Assembly (NCBI GenBank): GCA_902536555.1
Contig: CACAXR010000006.1
Coordinates: forward strand, 1-57,292
DNA: 57,292 nt
DNA from: an uncultured Prochlorococcus sp.
Lineage (GTDB): Bacteria > Cyanobacteriota > Cyanobacteriia > PCC-6307 > Cyanobiaceae
Reading direction: 5' to 3'
The notes beneath the pieces are model-generated. The model was not told the DNA's origin, searched no databases, and was given only the letters and a program-made list of their open reading frames with translations. Positions 46,051 through 54,976 of this stretch are shown in pieces (the first letter of the stretch is position 1; every line of letters starts with the position of its first letter). Position numbers and translations under genes: made by a program.

Positions 46051-46986
46051 ATGCTTGAGTTATTATTTACTTTTTTTTTACTGGTTTTATTCTTTCTAGT
46101 CCTATCTATAATTTGGAGAAAAAGTGCTAGAAAATATATTTCTTCCGGTACAGTTGCTTCTGCTTATGATGCTTGGACCCAGGATAAATTACTTGAGAGA
46201 TTGTGGGGAGAACATATACATTTGGGTTTTTATCCCTCAGGGAAAAAAAATATTGATTTTAGAGAGGCTAAAATTCAGTTTGTTCATGAATTAGTCAAAT
46301 GGAGTGGTTTAGATAAATTACCAAAAGGTTCAAGAATACTTGATGTAGGTTGCGGAATAGGAGGAAGTTCTAGGATTCTTGCAAAATATTATGGGCTTAA
46401 TGTTACTGGAATTACAATTAGTCCTGGCCAAGTTAAAAGAGCAAGAGAACTTACTCCTCTTGGATTAAATTGCAACTTCCTAGTTATGGATGCAATGAAT
46501 TTAAAATTTGATGATGGTTCATTTGATGCGATTTGGAGTGTTGAAGCTGGTGCTCATATGAATGATAAAACTAAGTTTGCAGATGAAATGCTTAGAACTT
46601 TGCGACCTGGAGGTTATTTGGCATTAGCTGATTGGAACTCGCGAGATCTAAGGTCTAATCCCCCATCTTTATTTGAGAAGTTGGTTCTTAAACAATTACT
46701 TGAACAGTGGGTTCATCCAAATTTTACTAGTATTAAAGAATTCAGAAACATACTTAGTGTTAATAAAAATAGTGCAGGAAAAGTTATCTCTGATAATTGG
46801 AATACCTACACAAATCCTTCTTGGTATGACTCTATTTTCGAAGGTATTAGAAGACCATTTGCAATTTTGTCTCTTGGTCCTTTAGCAATATTAAAGTCTG
46901 TTAGAGAAATACCCACTATTATTTTAATGAATTGGGCATTTAGAAAAGGTTTAATGGAGTTTGGAGTTTATAAATGCAGAGGTTAA
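46051..46986 (+). CDS. MPBQ/MSBQ methyltransferase
   Basis: A 311-residue SAM-dependent methyltransferase resembling Synechocystis sll0418, which methylates 2-methyl-6-phytyl- and 2-methyl-6-solanyl-benzoquinol in tocopherol and plastoquinone synthesis. An N-terminal membrane helix (LLFTFFLLVLFFLVLSIIW) anchors it. Signatures are AYDAWTQDKLLERLWGEHIH, motif I RILDVGCGIGGSSRILAKYY, NVTGITISPGQVKRA, IWSVEAGAHM and a C-terminal REIPTIILMNWAFRKGLMEF. It directly abuts the LON-domain gene. Confidence 0.88.
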   Translation: MLELLFTFFLLVLFFLVLSIIWRKSARKYISSGTVASAYDAWTQDKLLERLWGEHIHLGFYPSGKKNIDFREAKIQFVHELVKWSGLDKLPKGSRILDVGCGIGGSSRILAKYYGLNVTGITISPGQVKRARELTPLGLNCNFLVMDAMNLKFDDGSFDAIWSVEAGAHMNDKTKFADEMLRTLRPGGYLALADWNSRDLRSNPPSLFEKLVLKQLLEQWVHPNFTSIKEFRNILSVNKNSAGKVISDNWNTYTNPSWYDSIFEGIRRPFAILSLGPLAILKSVREIPTIILMNWAFRKGLMEFGVYKCRG

Positions 46987-47832
46987 TCAATCTAACTCAA
47001 TATTTTCAGAAAAATAATTTCCAAAATCTACAAAATTCTTGCAAAGAGGCTTGAGATGATTTTTTAATTTATGAATAGTTTCAATATTTCGTTGATTGTT
47101 TATTTCTAAATCAATATAAATTATATATTCGCCTAATTCTCTTTTGGAAGGTCTAGATTCTATTTTACTCATATTAAATCCAAATTCTGCAATATAATTA
47201 ATTGCTTTAAGTAAAGCACCAGGTTTATTTGAGATTAATGAGAAAGCAAAACTGGCAATGTTAGATGAATTAGAATTTGATTCTTTACTCAACAGGACAA
47301 ATCTAGTGCAATTCCCAGCGACATCATTAATAGGAAAGGCTAATTCTTTAAGTCCCTCAATTTGGATTAACGATTTTGAAGCGATAGCAGCTCTAAATTT
47401 ACTCCCCTTAACCATATTGACAGCTTCTGAAGTAGAATTTGTTGGAAGAGGAATTGCATTTGGAAGATTTTCAGATAACCATTCCGAACATTGAGCTAAT
47501 GCTTGTGGATGAGATAAGACTTCAGAGATCATTGTAAGTTCTCCATCGCTTATTAATGCATGTTTAATGGGTAATACAATTGCTTTATTGATATATATAT
47601 CAGGAAATTTCCAAAGAGCGTCTAGGGTGGATGTAACTCCTCCCTCTACAGAATTTTCGATGGGAACTACAGCAGCATCACAATTGTTGTAGGCTATTGA
47701 CTTAATAACCGAATGTAACCCATTACATGGTACAAATATAGGTGTCTGAAAATTGGCAAGCTTTGATAATATTTGAGCTGCTTTTTCTGCATACGTCCCT
47801 TTAGGGCCTAAATATGCAACTTGTTTGCGCAT
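46987..47832 (-). CDS. pheA: Prephenate dehydratase
   Basis: This enzyme turns prephenate into phenylpyruvate for phenylalanine synthesis. The 281-residue monofunctional form has the catalytic domain (VAYLGPKGTYAEKAAQ, VVPIENSVEGGVTSTLDALW, NCTRFVLLSKE with the TRF motif) followed by an ACT domain from about residue 200 (LISNKPGALLKAINYIAEFG, SKIESRPSK), which gives feedback by phenylalanine. No chorismate mutase domain is fused. An A-rich tract lies in the gap before DUF1997. Confidence 0.95.
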   Translation of the reverse strand: MRKQVAYLGPKGTYAEKAAQILSKLANFQTPIFVPCNGLHSVIKSIAYNNCDAAVVPIENSVEGGVTSTLDALWKFPDIYINKAIVLPIKHALISDGELTMISEVLSHPQALAQCSEWLSENLPNAIPLPTNSTSEAVNMVKGSKFRAAIASKSLIQIEGLKELAFPINDVAGNCTRFVLLSKESNSNSSNIASFAFSLISNKPGALLKAINYIAEFGFNMSKIESRPSKRELGEYIIYIDLEINNQRNIETIHKLKNHLKPLCKNFVDFGNYFSENIELD

Positions 47833-47885
47833 GATTAATTGTAAAAAAAAAAAGAGATCAATTAAGCATTGGAGGGATTTAGAAA

Positions 47886-48404
47886 ATGTTATTGTCTTTT
47901 GATGCTAAACAGAAACTAAAGCTCTCCATACCACGAAATCGAGAGTATCTCCCTAAATATCTTTTGGAAGAAGAAAGAGTTGTTGGAGCAATGCTGGACT
48001 CCAAAAAATTAGTACCTGAAGGGGAAGGTAAGTATAAGTATACAGTAACAAGTTTTAAGGTTTTTCAATTAGATATTAACCCTGTTGTTTCAATTGCGGT
48101 AGAGAATAATAATGGAATTTTAAGAATGAGTGCCCTTGAAAGTAAATTGGATGGTTTGGGTATGGTAGATGACTTTAATCTTATTCTGAATGCAAATTTG
48201 GAGGCAACTCATATTGGATTAGAAGGAGAGGCGCTTTTAGGGGTATCTGTAAGTCAACCACCTCTATTGAAGGTTGTGCCAAAGAAAATTTTGGAATCTA
48301 CTGGTCATTCGGTATTAAATGGGATTTTGTTAGGTATAAAGTCAAGAGTGCAACAGCAATTAGTTAAAGATTTTTTTAATTGGTGTGAGATTAATAATGT
48401 GTGA
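47886..48404 (+). CDS. DUF1997 family protein
   Basis: A 172-residue protein of the DUF1997 family, found in cyanobacteria and plastids and of unknown function. It contains [39 protein letters not shown] and the C-terminal [19 protein letters not shown] with DFFNWC. GGAGG lies upstream at 47872-47876. Its last 45 bases overlap the 3' end of rnhB on the other strand. Confidence 0.8.
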   Translation: MLLSFDAKQKLKLSIPRNREYLPKYLLEEERVVGAMLDSKKLVPEGEGKYKYTVTSFKVFQLDINPVVSIAVENNNGILRMSALESKLDGLGMVDDFNLILNANLEATHIGLEGEALLGVSVSQPPLLKVVPKKILESTGHSVLNGILLGIKSRVQQQLVKDFFNWCEINNV

Positions 48405-49007
48405 CTTTTTTAAAAAACTTCTCCTATGAAGATTAGTTATTCCTTTTTCTTTAATAATTGAAAGATGCTCTTGAGTTCCATAACCTTTATTTTTAAATAT
48501 TAAATATCCTGAGTATTTTTTTTCTAACCTCTCCATTAGATTGTCTCGAGAAACTTTTGCAACAATGCTTGCAGAAGCTATTGCGATAAATTTCGAGTCT
48601 CCTGATACTATATTTTTCTGATTTCCTTCCCATGGCCTTAATAATAATGGGCCATCAATCATTATTTCCGATGGTTTATCTTTTAATTTTTTTAAGGCTC
48701 TTATCATTGAAAGTTCAGTTGCAACTCTGATGCCTAACTGGTCTATTTCTCTTACGGAGGATTGCCCAATTCCATAATCTGAAGAAAGAAACAAAATTTT
48801 TGGCAGAAGTAATTTTCTTTTTTTTGGAGTTAATTTTTTGCTATCCTTTACCCCAAAATTTTTTAAATTAAATGTATTTTCTTTTGTCAATACTACAACT
48901 GCTGAAAAAACAGGACCAAAAACTGCTCCCCTTCCAACTTCATCTATCCCAACTTCCAATACCTTATTCACTACTTGCTGAAGATCTTCTCCTTTTTTTT
49001 CGTGCAT
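48360..49007 (-). CDS. rnhB: Ribonuclease HII
   Basis: RNase HII removes ribonucleotides from DNA and RNA-DNA hybrids. The 215-residue protein has the catalytic [20 protein letters not shown] (Asp and Glu of DEVGRG), [19 protein letters not shown] and [12 protein letters not shown]. The gene overlaps both neighbours: its first 44 bases lie within the rne 3' end, and its last 45 overlap DUF1997. A GTG start 12 codons in would keep all conserved residues and remove most of the overlap with rne. Confidence 0.93.
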   Translation of the reverse strand: MHEKKGEDLQQVVNKVLEVGIDEVGRGAVFGPVFSAVVVLTKENTFNLKNFGVKDSKKLTPKKRKLLLPKILFLSSDYGIGQSSVREIDQLGIRVATELSMIRALKKLKDKPSEIMIDGPLLLRPWEGNQKNIVSGDSKFIAIASASIVAKVSRDNLMERLEKKYSGYLIFKNKGYGTQEHLSIIKEKGITNLHRRSFLKKSHIINLTPIKKIFN

Positions 49008-50793
49008 TGTTTAATGAATCTGTGAGCTCAACTTCATCCGTCTTTTCTGAAAAGATGACTTCATCATTCTCATTAATATTATTTGTTTGTTTATCTTTTA
49101 AAAATGTATTTTCTTCAACATTCGTCTCAATTTCAGCTGGTTCTGTAGAGTTTAAGAATTTTTTTGCTTGTTTTGATATCGTTTTTTTGTTAACTGAAGT
49201 TTTATCTTGTTGATAACTATTATTGTCATTTAAACGCACATAATTATTGCTAGTGATATATTCTTTACCTAATTTTATAAGTGGATTAATACCTAATTGG
49301 CTGAAAACAATTTTTTCATTACTTGTTAGATCAACATTTATTATATTTTTTTCTTTTGAATTTAATGTACTCGAATTCTCATTATCATTTTCTTTTTTAA
49401 TAATAAAGGAATCCTCTTTATTTAGGTTCTTGGTGCTAAGTGATTCCTTATCAATCCTTTTTTCCTCATTATCAGTAGATTGAGAAGTATCTTTATCTAA
49501 AGATTTTATATTGGTTGATTTATTAGGCTTTTCTTCAACATTTTTAATTTTTGGATTAGTACTTTCAATATTCAATTGATTTTCTATATGACCTGTACCA
49601 TCGCACATGGAACATTTTGAACCAAATAATTCATATATATTTTGGCCTTGTCTTTTTCTGGTTAACTCTACTAAACCTAATTCAGTGAGCTGAGCTATCT
49701 GAGGTCTAGCAGAATCATCTTTTATTGCTGAAGTAAAATGCTCAAGTAACTGGAATTGATCTCTTCTAGATTCCATATCAATAAAATCCACTACGATAAC
49801 TCCACCAATATTTCTTAATTTCAATTGCCTTGAGATTTCCATTGCTGCTTCACAATTAGTCCACAAAACAGTTTGTCTAGAGTTTGCTGATCTTGTAAAT
49901 GATCCAGAGTTTACATCAATAACTGTTAAAGCTTCAGTTGGTTCAATAATTATATAGCCTCCTGATGGAAGATCTACTCTAGGTTGAAGAGCTTTTTGGA
50001 TTGTTTTTTTAATTTCGTACTTTTCTAAAATATGTTGGTTTAAATCGTTATCATGCAATTCAATGTCTACATTAGATTCAAAATTTATTAAAAAATCTTT
50101 GGCCCTTTCAACTGATAATTTACTATCGATAATTATGCTCTTAGTTGATTGTTTGATATGATCTCTTAAGATCTTAAGAGCAAAATCTTCATCTCTTTTT
50201 ATTAAGTTTGGAGGATTGGAAGTCTCAGAAAGTTTAATGATATTTTCCCATTGTTTAATTAAACTTTCTAAATCTTCAATAAGTAGTTCTTCTTTTATTT
50301 TTTCGGCTTCAGTTCTAAATAGTAAACCTGTGCTAGGTGGTTTTATCAAAACACCAAGAGCTTTTAAACGGCTTCTTTCTGTTTCGGTATTAATTTTTCT
50401 AGAAATGTTAACTCCTTGACCATGTGGCTGTAGTATTAAATATTTCCCAGGGATTGAAATACTTCCAGTAAGTCTAGGTCCTTTAGAACCTGTTGGTTCC
50501 TTCATTATCTGTACTAGAACTTTTTGTTTTGGTTCTAATAATTCAGTTATCCCTAATATTCCTTTTTTGAGTCTTAATGGTCCAAGATCTGATACATGGA
50601 TGAATCCATTTTTATCACTTTCACCAATATTAATGAAAGCGGCATCAATGCCAGGAAGAACATTTTCAACTGTTCCTAAAAAAATATCGCCAATTTGATA
50701 TTGACCTTTTGCGACGATTAGTTCATCAACTCGATCATCCGTGAGTAGTGCTGCAATTCGAGCCTGCTCAGCGATGATAATTTGCTGAGACAT
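48964..50793 (-). CDS. rne: Ribonuclease E/G
   Basis: The main endoribonuclease for mRNA decay and RNA processing. The 609-residue protein has an S1 domain within residues 35-120 ([20 protein letters not shown]), the DNase I-like catalytic region with [10 protein letters not shown] and [13 protein letters not shown], and the zinc-link CSMC at 394-397. The rest is a low-complexity Asn/Lys/Glu-rich tail ending in RKKRRRSSA, which matches the C-terminal basic motif reported to bind polynucleotide phosphorylase in cyanobacteria. Confidence 0.95.
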   Translation of the reverse strand: MSQQIIIAEQARIAALLTDDRVDELIVAKGQYQIGDIFLGTVENVLPGIDAAFINIGESDKNGFIHVSDLGPLRLKKGILGITELLEPKQKVLVQIMKEPTGSKGPRLTGSISIPGKYLILQPHGQGVNISRKINTETERSRLKALGVLIKPPSTGLLFRTEAEKIKEELLIEDLESLIKQWENIIKLSETSNPPNLIKRDEDFALKILRDHIKQSTKSIIIDSKLSVERAKDFLINFESNVDIELHDNDLNQHILEKYEIKKTIQKALQPRVDLPSGGYIIIEPTEALTVIDVNSGSFTRSANSRQTVLWTNCEAAMEISRQLKLRNIGGVIVVDFIDMESRRDQFQLLEHFTSAIKDDSARPQIAQLTELGLVELTRKRQGQNIYELFGSKCSMCDGTGHIENQLNIESTNPKIKNVEEKPNKSTNIKSLDKDTSQSTDNEEKRIDKESLSTKNLNKEDSFIIKKENDNENSSTLNSKEKNIINVDLTSNEKIVFSQLGINPLIKLGKEYITSNNYVRLNDNNSYQQDKTSVNKKTISKQAKKFLNSTEPAEIETNVEENTFLKDKQTNNINENDEVIFSEKTDEVELTDSLNNARKKRRRSSASSE

Positions 50794-51092
50794 ATAGTTA
50801 ATTCTGAGTGATTTGGAATTTTGAAAATGATCTAAAGTAAAGATTTTAAATTTTTTTATCTTTTAAGAAAGAAATTCTTTATAGCTAGTATTACTTACTT
50901 TTTAAAATTGAAGTTAATAGCAATTAGTTTTGCTATATATCAAACTTTAGAGGACTTTCAAGCGATTTGAAGTTGAATTAAAAGCTATGATTATCTCTTG
51001 GTTTAATCATAACCACCATAATATTAACATCTAATTACCACTAAAGCACGTTGATCCATTATTCTTATATTGATTAAAAAATTTTTACTAAC
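50794..51092. promoter_or_regulatory. Divergent gap between rne and dapL
   Basis: Nearly 300 AT-rich bases without a gene. It must contain the promoters of rne (leftward) and dapL (rightward). ATGATT (50987-50992) and AATCAT (51005-51010) form a short inverted repeat. RNase E genes are commonly autoregulated through AU-rich leaders; the AT-rich DNA next to the rne start is compatible with that, but no specific element can be named. Confidence 0.35.
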
Positions 51093-52319
51093 GTGGTTCA
51101 AGTAAACGAAAATTATTTAAAACTCAAAGCCGGCTATTTATTTCCTGAAATTGCTAAAAGAGTAAAACTATATTCAGAATCTAACAGGTGTGCTGACATT
51201 ATTAAGCTGGGTATAGGAGATGTGACAGAGCCATTACCAAAAGCATGTAGAGATGCTATGACTAAAGCTTTAGATGATATGGGAACAACGGAAGGTTTTA
51301 GAGGTTATGGCCCAGAACAAGGTTATTCTTGGCTTAGAGAAAAAATATCTGAGCATGATTTTATTTCAAGAGGCTGTAAAATTCTTCCTGAAGAAATCTT
51401 TGTTTCAGATGGTTCGAAATGCGATAGTAGCAATATTTTAGATATTCTTGGCAAAGATAATTCAATAGCTGTAACAGATCCTGTATATCCTGTTTATGTA
51501 GATAGTAATGTCATGACTGGAAGAACTGGCGATGCTATCGAAAATGGCACTTATCATGGTTTGACATACCTTGCAATAAACGAGGAAAATAACTTTCTTC
51601 CAGAACTACCTAAAAATAAAGTTGATATTTTGTATCTTTGTTTCCCAAATAACCCTACTGGAGCAACCATTACTAAGGAAAACTTAAAAAAGTGGGTTGA
51701 CTATGCTCTTCAAAACAAATCTTTAATACTTTTTGATGCAGCTTATGAAGCATTTATTACAGACAAAGATATTCCGCATTCAATATACGAGATTGAGGGA
51801 GCAAAGGAATGTGCTATTGAATTTAGATCTTTTTCAAAGAATGCAGGATTCACCGGAGTAAGATGTGCCTATACAGTAATACCAAAAAATCTATCAGGTT
51901 TAAATTCATCAAATGAGGAAATTAAATTATGGCCTCTGTGGAATAGGCGGCAATCTACAAAATTTAATGGTGTAAGTTATATTGTTCAGCGAGGAGCAGA
52001 GGCAGTTTATTCTCTTGAAGGAAAGAAAGAGGTGAAAGGTTTAATTGATTTTTATATGGAAAATGCAAAAATTATGAAAAATAAACTTCAGACCGCAGGA
52101 TATAAAGTTTATGGTGGAGATAATGCTCCCTATATATGGATAAAAGTTCCTGATCAAATGACATCTTGGGACTTTTTTGATTACCTTCTTCAAAAAGTTA
52201 GTGTTGTAGGCACACCTGGCAGTGGTTTTGGATTAGCAGGTGAAGGGTATTTTCGTTTATCAGCATTTAATTCCAGATCAAATGTCATGGATGCAATGAA
52301 AAGAATAATTAATATATAA
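51093..52319 (+). CDS. dapL: LL-diaminopimelate aminotransferase
   Basis: DapL makes LL-diaminopimelate directly from tetrahydrodipicolinate and glutamate, the short lysine and peptidoglycan route of cyanobacteria and plants. The 408-residue PLP enzyme has [37 protein letters not shown], the PLP lysine in [16 protein letters not shown], and [20 protein letters not shown]. The start is [23 protein letters not shown] matches known N-termini. Confidence 0.96.
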   Translation: MVQVNENYLKLKAGYLFPEIAKRVKLYSESNRCADIIKLGIGDVTEPLPKACRDAMTKALDDMGTTEGFRGYGPEQGYSWLREKISEHDFISRGCKILPEEIFVSDGSKCDSSNILDILGKDNSIAVTDPVYPVYVDSNVMTGRTGDAIENGTYHGLTYLAINEENNFLPELPKNKVDILYLCFPNNPTGATITKENLKKWVDYALQNKSLILFDAAYEAFITDKDIPHSIYEIEGAKECAIEFRSFSKNAGFTGVRCAYTVIPKNLSGLNSSNEEIKLWPLWNRRQSTKFNGVSYIVQRGAEAVYSLEGKKEVKGLIDFYMENAKIMKNKLQTAGYKVYGGDNAPYIWIKVPDQMTSWDFFDYLLQKVSVVGTPGSGFGLAGEGYFRLSAFNSRSNVMDAMKRIINI

Positions 52320-52348
52320 TTATTGTTATTAAGATTTTCAAAAATTTA

Positions 52349-52666
52349 ATGTTATCCATAAATTTTGAACAGAGTTTAAGTAATAATTCAGCGGTGATTG
52401 AAAAAAAACCTGCTGAATTAAAAAATAAATCACCTAAATATAAGGTTTTACTTCATAATGATCCAGTTAATTCTATGGAGTATGTTGCTATTTCACTTAG
52501 AGAAGTTGTGCCACAATTAAGTGAGCAAGATGCTATATCAATAATGCTAGAGGCTCACAATACAGGGGTTGGTTTAGTAATTGTCTGTGATCTAGAGCCA
52601 GCGGAATTTTATTCAGAATCATTAAAGTCCAAAGGAATATCTAGTTCAATTGAGAAAGAAGATTAA
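52349..52666 (+). CDS. clpS: ATP-dependent Clp protease adaptor ClpS
   Basis: ClpS recognises N-degron substrates and passes them to ClpC/ClpP. The 105-residue protein has the core YKVLLHNDPVNSMEYVAISL, then SEQDAISIMLEAHNTGVGLV, with the Asn-Asp pair of the amino-terminus binding pocket. A flexible N-terminal extension of about 30 residues is typical. It follows dapL by 29 bases and converges on the radical SAM gene. Confidence 0.93.
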   Translation: MLSINFEQSLSNNSAVIEKKPAELKNKSPKYKVLLHNDPVNSMEYVAISLREVVPQLSEQDAISIMLEAHNTGVGLVIVCDLEPAEFYSESLKSKGISSSIEKED

Positions 52667-52681
52667 TAAGAGTTAAATTGA

Positions 52682-54331
52682 TTATTTCATATGAGCTAAT
52701 TTCCTTTCTGATAAGGGACGGACTTTTAAGGATTCTTTTAGGGATGACTTACCATATTCTCTTTCAAGAATGTTAATAACCGTTTTACCAAATTCATCTT
52801 CTTTATTATCAAAAGCTTCTAAGCAAATTTGACCAAGTTTTTTACCTAAAGTGCCTGGGTTCCATAAAAGTTTTCTTGCTGTCCATGGCATCATACTCAT
52901 TGGATTGTAATTCGGTTTCAAAATTTTATGATCTAGGGCGTATTTCTCAAGAAGAGTATGAGGCTGTAATCCTATAAAGAAAATTGCTGGGTCAACTAAG
53001 CCTTTCCCAAAAATATTTTCTAATTCTCTGTGGTAAGCGATAGTTTGTCTTATCGTGCTTGGTGTTTCATCAAAAACATTAAATGAATAATTTACTGAAA
53101 CATGATTCTTGAAACCTGATTTGACAAGCATTCTGCAATTATTTAATACCGTTTCAAGGTTATAGGCTAAGCTCATTTTTCTTACAAGTTCTTGAGATCC
53201 TGAAGTGATGCCTATTTCAAAATAGCTCATACCTGTATCCACCATAAGCTGTGCGAGATCAGCATCAATATTGTCTGCTCTTATGTATGCAGCCCAATGA
53301 ATGTCATCCCAACCTTGATCTTTAATAGCTTGCAATAGTATTTTTGCATCTTCAATGTGTTTTTTTGCTGGTATAAACTGTGCATCAGTGAACCAGAATC
53401 CTCTGACTCCGAGATCATATAATTGCTTCATTTCTTTGATTACTTCTTCAACAGGATTAACACGAACCTTTTTACCCTCTACGACTGTATAAACACAGAA
53501 ACAACAATTATGAGGACAACCTCTTTTGGTTTGTACTCCTACATAATATTCTCCATCTTCTATGTACCAATTGAATTCTGGCCATATGGATTTGATGTAT
53601 TTATAGTTGCAGGCAGTCTTATTAGTGCCTGAAGGTTGTTCATGTATTAATTTATTTCGAGGTTTTTGTCCCGCAACATAACATCTTTCTTTCTCTATAG
53701 AGTCATTCCTAATAATTTTCTCTATTAGATTTTCTCCCTCTCCAACAGAAATAATAGTTCCTTTTGGAAGTAGATTACCTAATTGTTCGTAGAAAACACT
53801 TACTGCTCCGCCGCCTAAAATAATTTTTATATCTTTATTATATTTTTGAGCTCTTCTAAGCCCCATCTTGACTAATGAAGTATTTCTGTATATTTCTCCA
53901 TAATGAGATGCAATTAATTTTAGTCCGCCCCAAGAACCTCTAATTTTTTTTAGGAAATTTTTTGAATAGAAAACTTCAAAAGAGTTTTGTAGTGGATTTC
54001 CACTCCTACCATCGACGGGTGCATAAATTTGTATATCTCTCCACGAAAAAATGATTAGATGAGGTCTAAATTGATCAATTTTTCTAGCTAAATATTTGGC
54101 AACTTTATTTGATGGAATTATTGCTAAATCAATAAATTGTTGCTCAATTTTTGGGAAACATTTGTGAATATGATCTGATAAGTAAATCGGCCCTATTGGA
54201 AATATCGGATTACATGGGAGTCTTACAGTAAGAATTTTTCCATAGTGCTTTCTGTAGGAATTTCTTTTATTTGATTTTTTAAACTTGAAATTAAAATTCA
54301 TGCTTTGAAGTACTAATGAATTTATCTTCAT
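52682..54331 (-). CDS. B12-binding-domain radical SAM protein, unknown substrate
   Basis: A 549-residue radical SAM enzyme. The cluster motif CPHNCCFC (CX3CX2C) lies near residue 270 in TKRGCPHNCCFCVYTVVEGK, followed by GVRGFWFTDAQFIP and YFEIGITSGSQELVRKMSL. Upstream is a cobalamin-binding-like domain (LIIFSWRDIQIYAPVDGRSG, KIILGGGAVSVFYEQLG, VGEGENLIEKII). The C-terminal 120 residues are unassigned. Cyanobacteria have conserved members with no function I can name. An in-frame Met at residue 11 is an alternative start. Confidence 0.83.
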   Translation of the reverse strand: MKINSLVLQSMNFNFKFKKSNKRNSYRKHYGKILTVRLPCNPIFPIGPIYLSDHIHKCFPKIEQQFIDLAIIPSNKVAKYLARKIDQFRPHLIIFSWRDIQIYAPVDGRSGNPLQNSFEVFYSKNFLKKIRGSWGGLKLIASHYGEIYRNTSLVKMGLRRAQKYNKDIKIILGGGAVSVFYEQLGNLLPKGTIISVGEGENLIEKIIRNDSIEKERCYVAGQKPRNKLIHEQPSGTNKTACNYKYIKSIWPEFNWYIEDGEYYVGVQTKRGCPHNCCFCVYTVVEGKKVRVNPVEEVIKEMKQLYDLGVRGFWFTDAQFIPAKKHIEDAKILLQAIKDQGWDDIHWAAYIRADNIDADLAQLMVDTGMSYFEIGITSGSQELVRKMSLAYNLETVLNNCRMLVKSGFKNHVSVNYSFNVFDETPSTIRQTIAYHRELENIFGKGLVDPAIFFIGLQPHTLLEKYALDHKILKPNYNPMSMMPWTARKLLWNPGTLGKKLGQICLEAFDNKEDEFGKTVINILEREYGKSSLKESLKVRPLSERKLAHMK

Positions 54332-54595
54332 TAAGAATCTAACTACTTTATTACTAATTTGGTTAAATTAAAAATCTTTAGAAAATACTAGTAAATTGCG
54401 ATTCTAAGAAATTTCAAAGAAATAATGAACATTCAGAGAAGTTTTTTATCTATCAATATATCCAATTTTTATTAATCGCTATACTTATTTAGCAAAAGGA
54501 ATTTATCTTCTTTTGCAGAAAAATATGAAATGAATATATTTTAAAAAGACATTTAAATTTTATAAATCATAATTATTTTTAACTTGCTTTTGAAA
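54332..54595. other. AT-rich gap between the radical SAM gene and tRNA-Thr
   Basis: No gene is visible. GCAAAAG (54492-54498) and CTTTTGC (54510-54516) form a perfect 7-bp inverted repeat with an 11-base loop, about 80 bases downstream of the tRNA on its transcribed strand, without a T-run on either side. The promoter of the radical SAM gene must lie at the left end. Confidence 0.45.
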
Positions 54596-54667
54596 TGCCG
54601 AAAATTGGAATTGAACCAATGACCTACTGTTTACGAGACAGTTGCTCTACCACTGAGCTATATCGGC
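54596..54667 (-). tRNA. tRNA-Thr (anticodon CGT)
   Basis: A 72-nt tRNA on the minus strand: acceptor GCCGATA paired to the 3' TTTCGGC-type end with discriminator A, D arm GCTCAGTGGTAGAGC, anticodon stem ACTGT/ACAGT with loop CTCGTAA, so anticodon CGT reading ACG, and T arm TTGGTTCAATTCCAA. The acceptor stem may contain a mismatch. CCA is not encoded. I see no repeat of its 3' end nearby. Confidence 0.93.
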
Positions 54668-54722
54668 AATATAAAAATATTGATTTTTTCATATAGACTT
54701 GATTTTATAATTAAAAGAATTT

Positions 54723-54959
54723 ATGTCAAAAATAGATCCTGAATTAAAAAAGAAATTGTTAAGGGAATCTCAGACTCCTTTCAAAGGATTAAGAAAAGTA
54801 TTGTGGATAGCTTTTAGTGGTTCGGCATTTTTAGGACTTCTAATAATGCTTTCTAAAATAGCAAGCGGAAATGAATTACAGCAGAGTAACCTTATTATTC
54901 AAATAAGTGCTTGTATAGTATTTCCTAGTTTATTATTCCTTGATAGGAATAAAGATTAA
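54723..54959 (+). CDS. DUF3493 (low-PSII-accumulation-like) membrane protein
   Basis: A 78-residue protein resembling the DUF3493 family, related to the plant and algal LPA1/REP27 region implicated in photosystem II assembly. It has the conserved ESQTPFKGLRKVLWIAFSGS start and two membrane helices at about residues 28-44 and 57-72. It is single and converges on infB. Function in cyanobacteria is not established, to my knowledge. Confidence 0.78.
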   Translation: MSKIDPELKKKLLRESQTPFKGLRKVLWIAFSGSAFLGLLIMLSKIASGNELQQSNLIIQISACIVFPSLLFLDRNKD

Positions 54960-54976
54960 TAAGTTAATTTTTTGAA

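Noticed and set aside
54596-54667. tRNA-Thr as a second island anchor
   Set aside because: No repeat of its 3' end was found on either side and the neighbouring genes look like ordinary chromosome.
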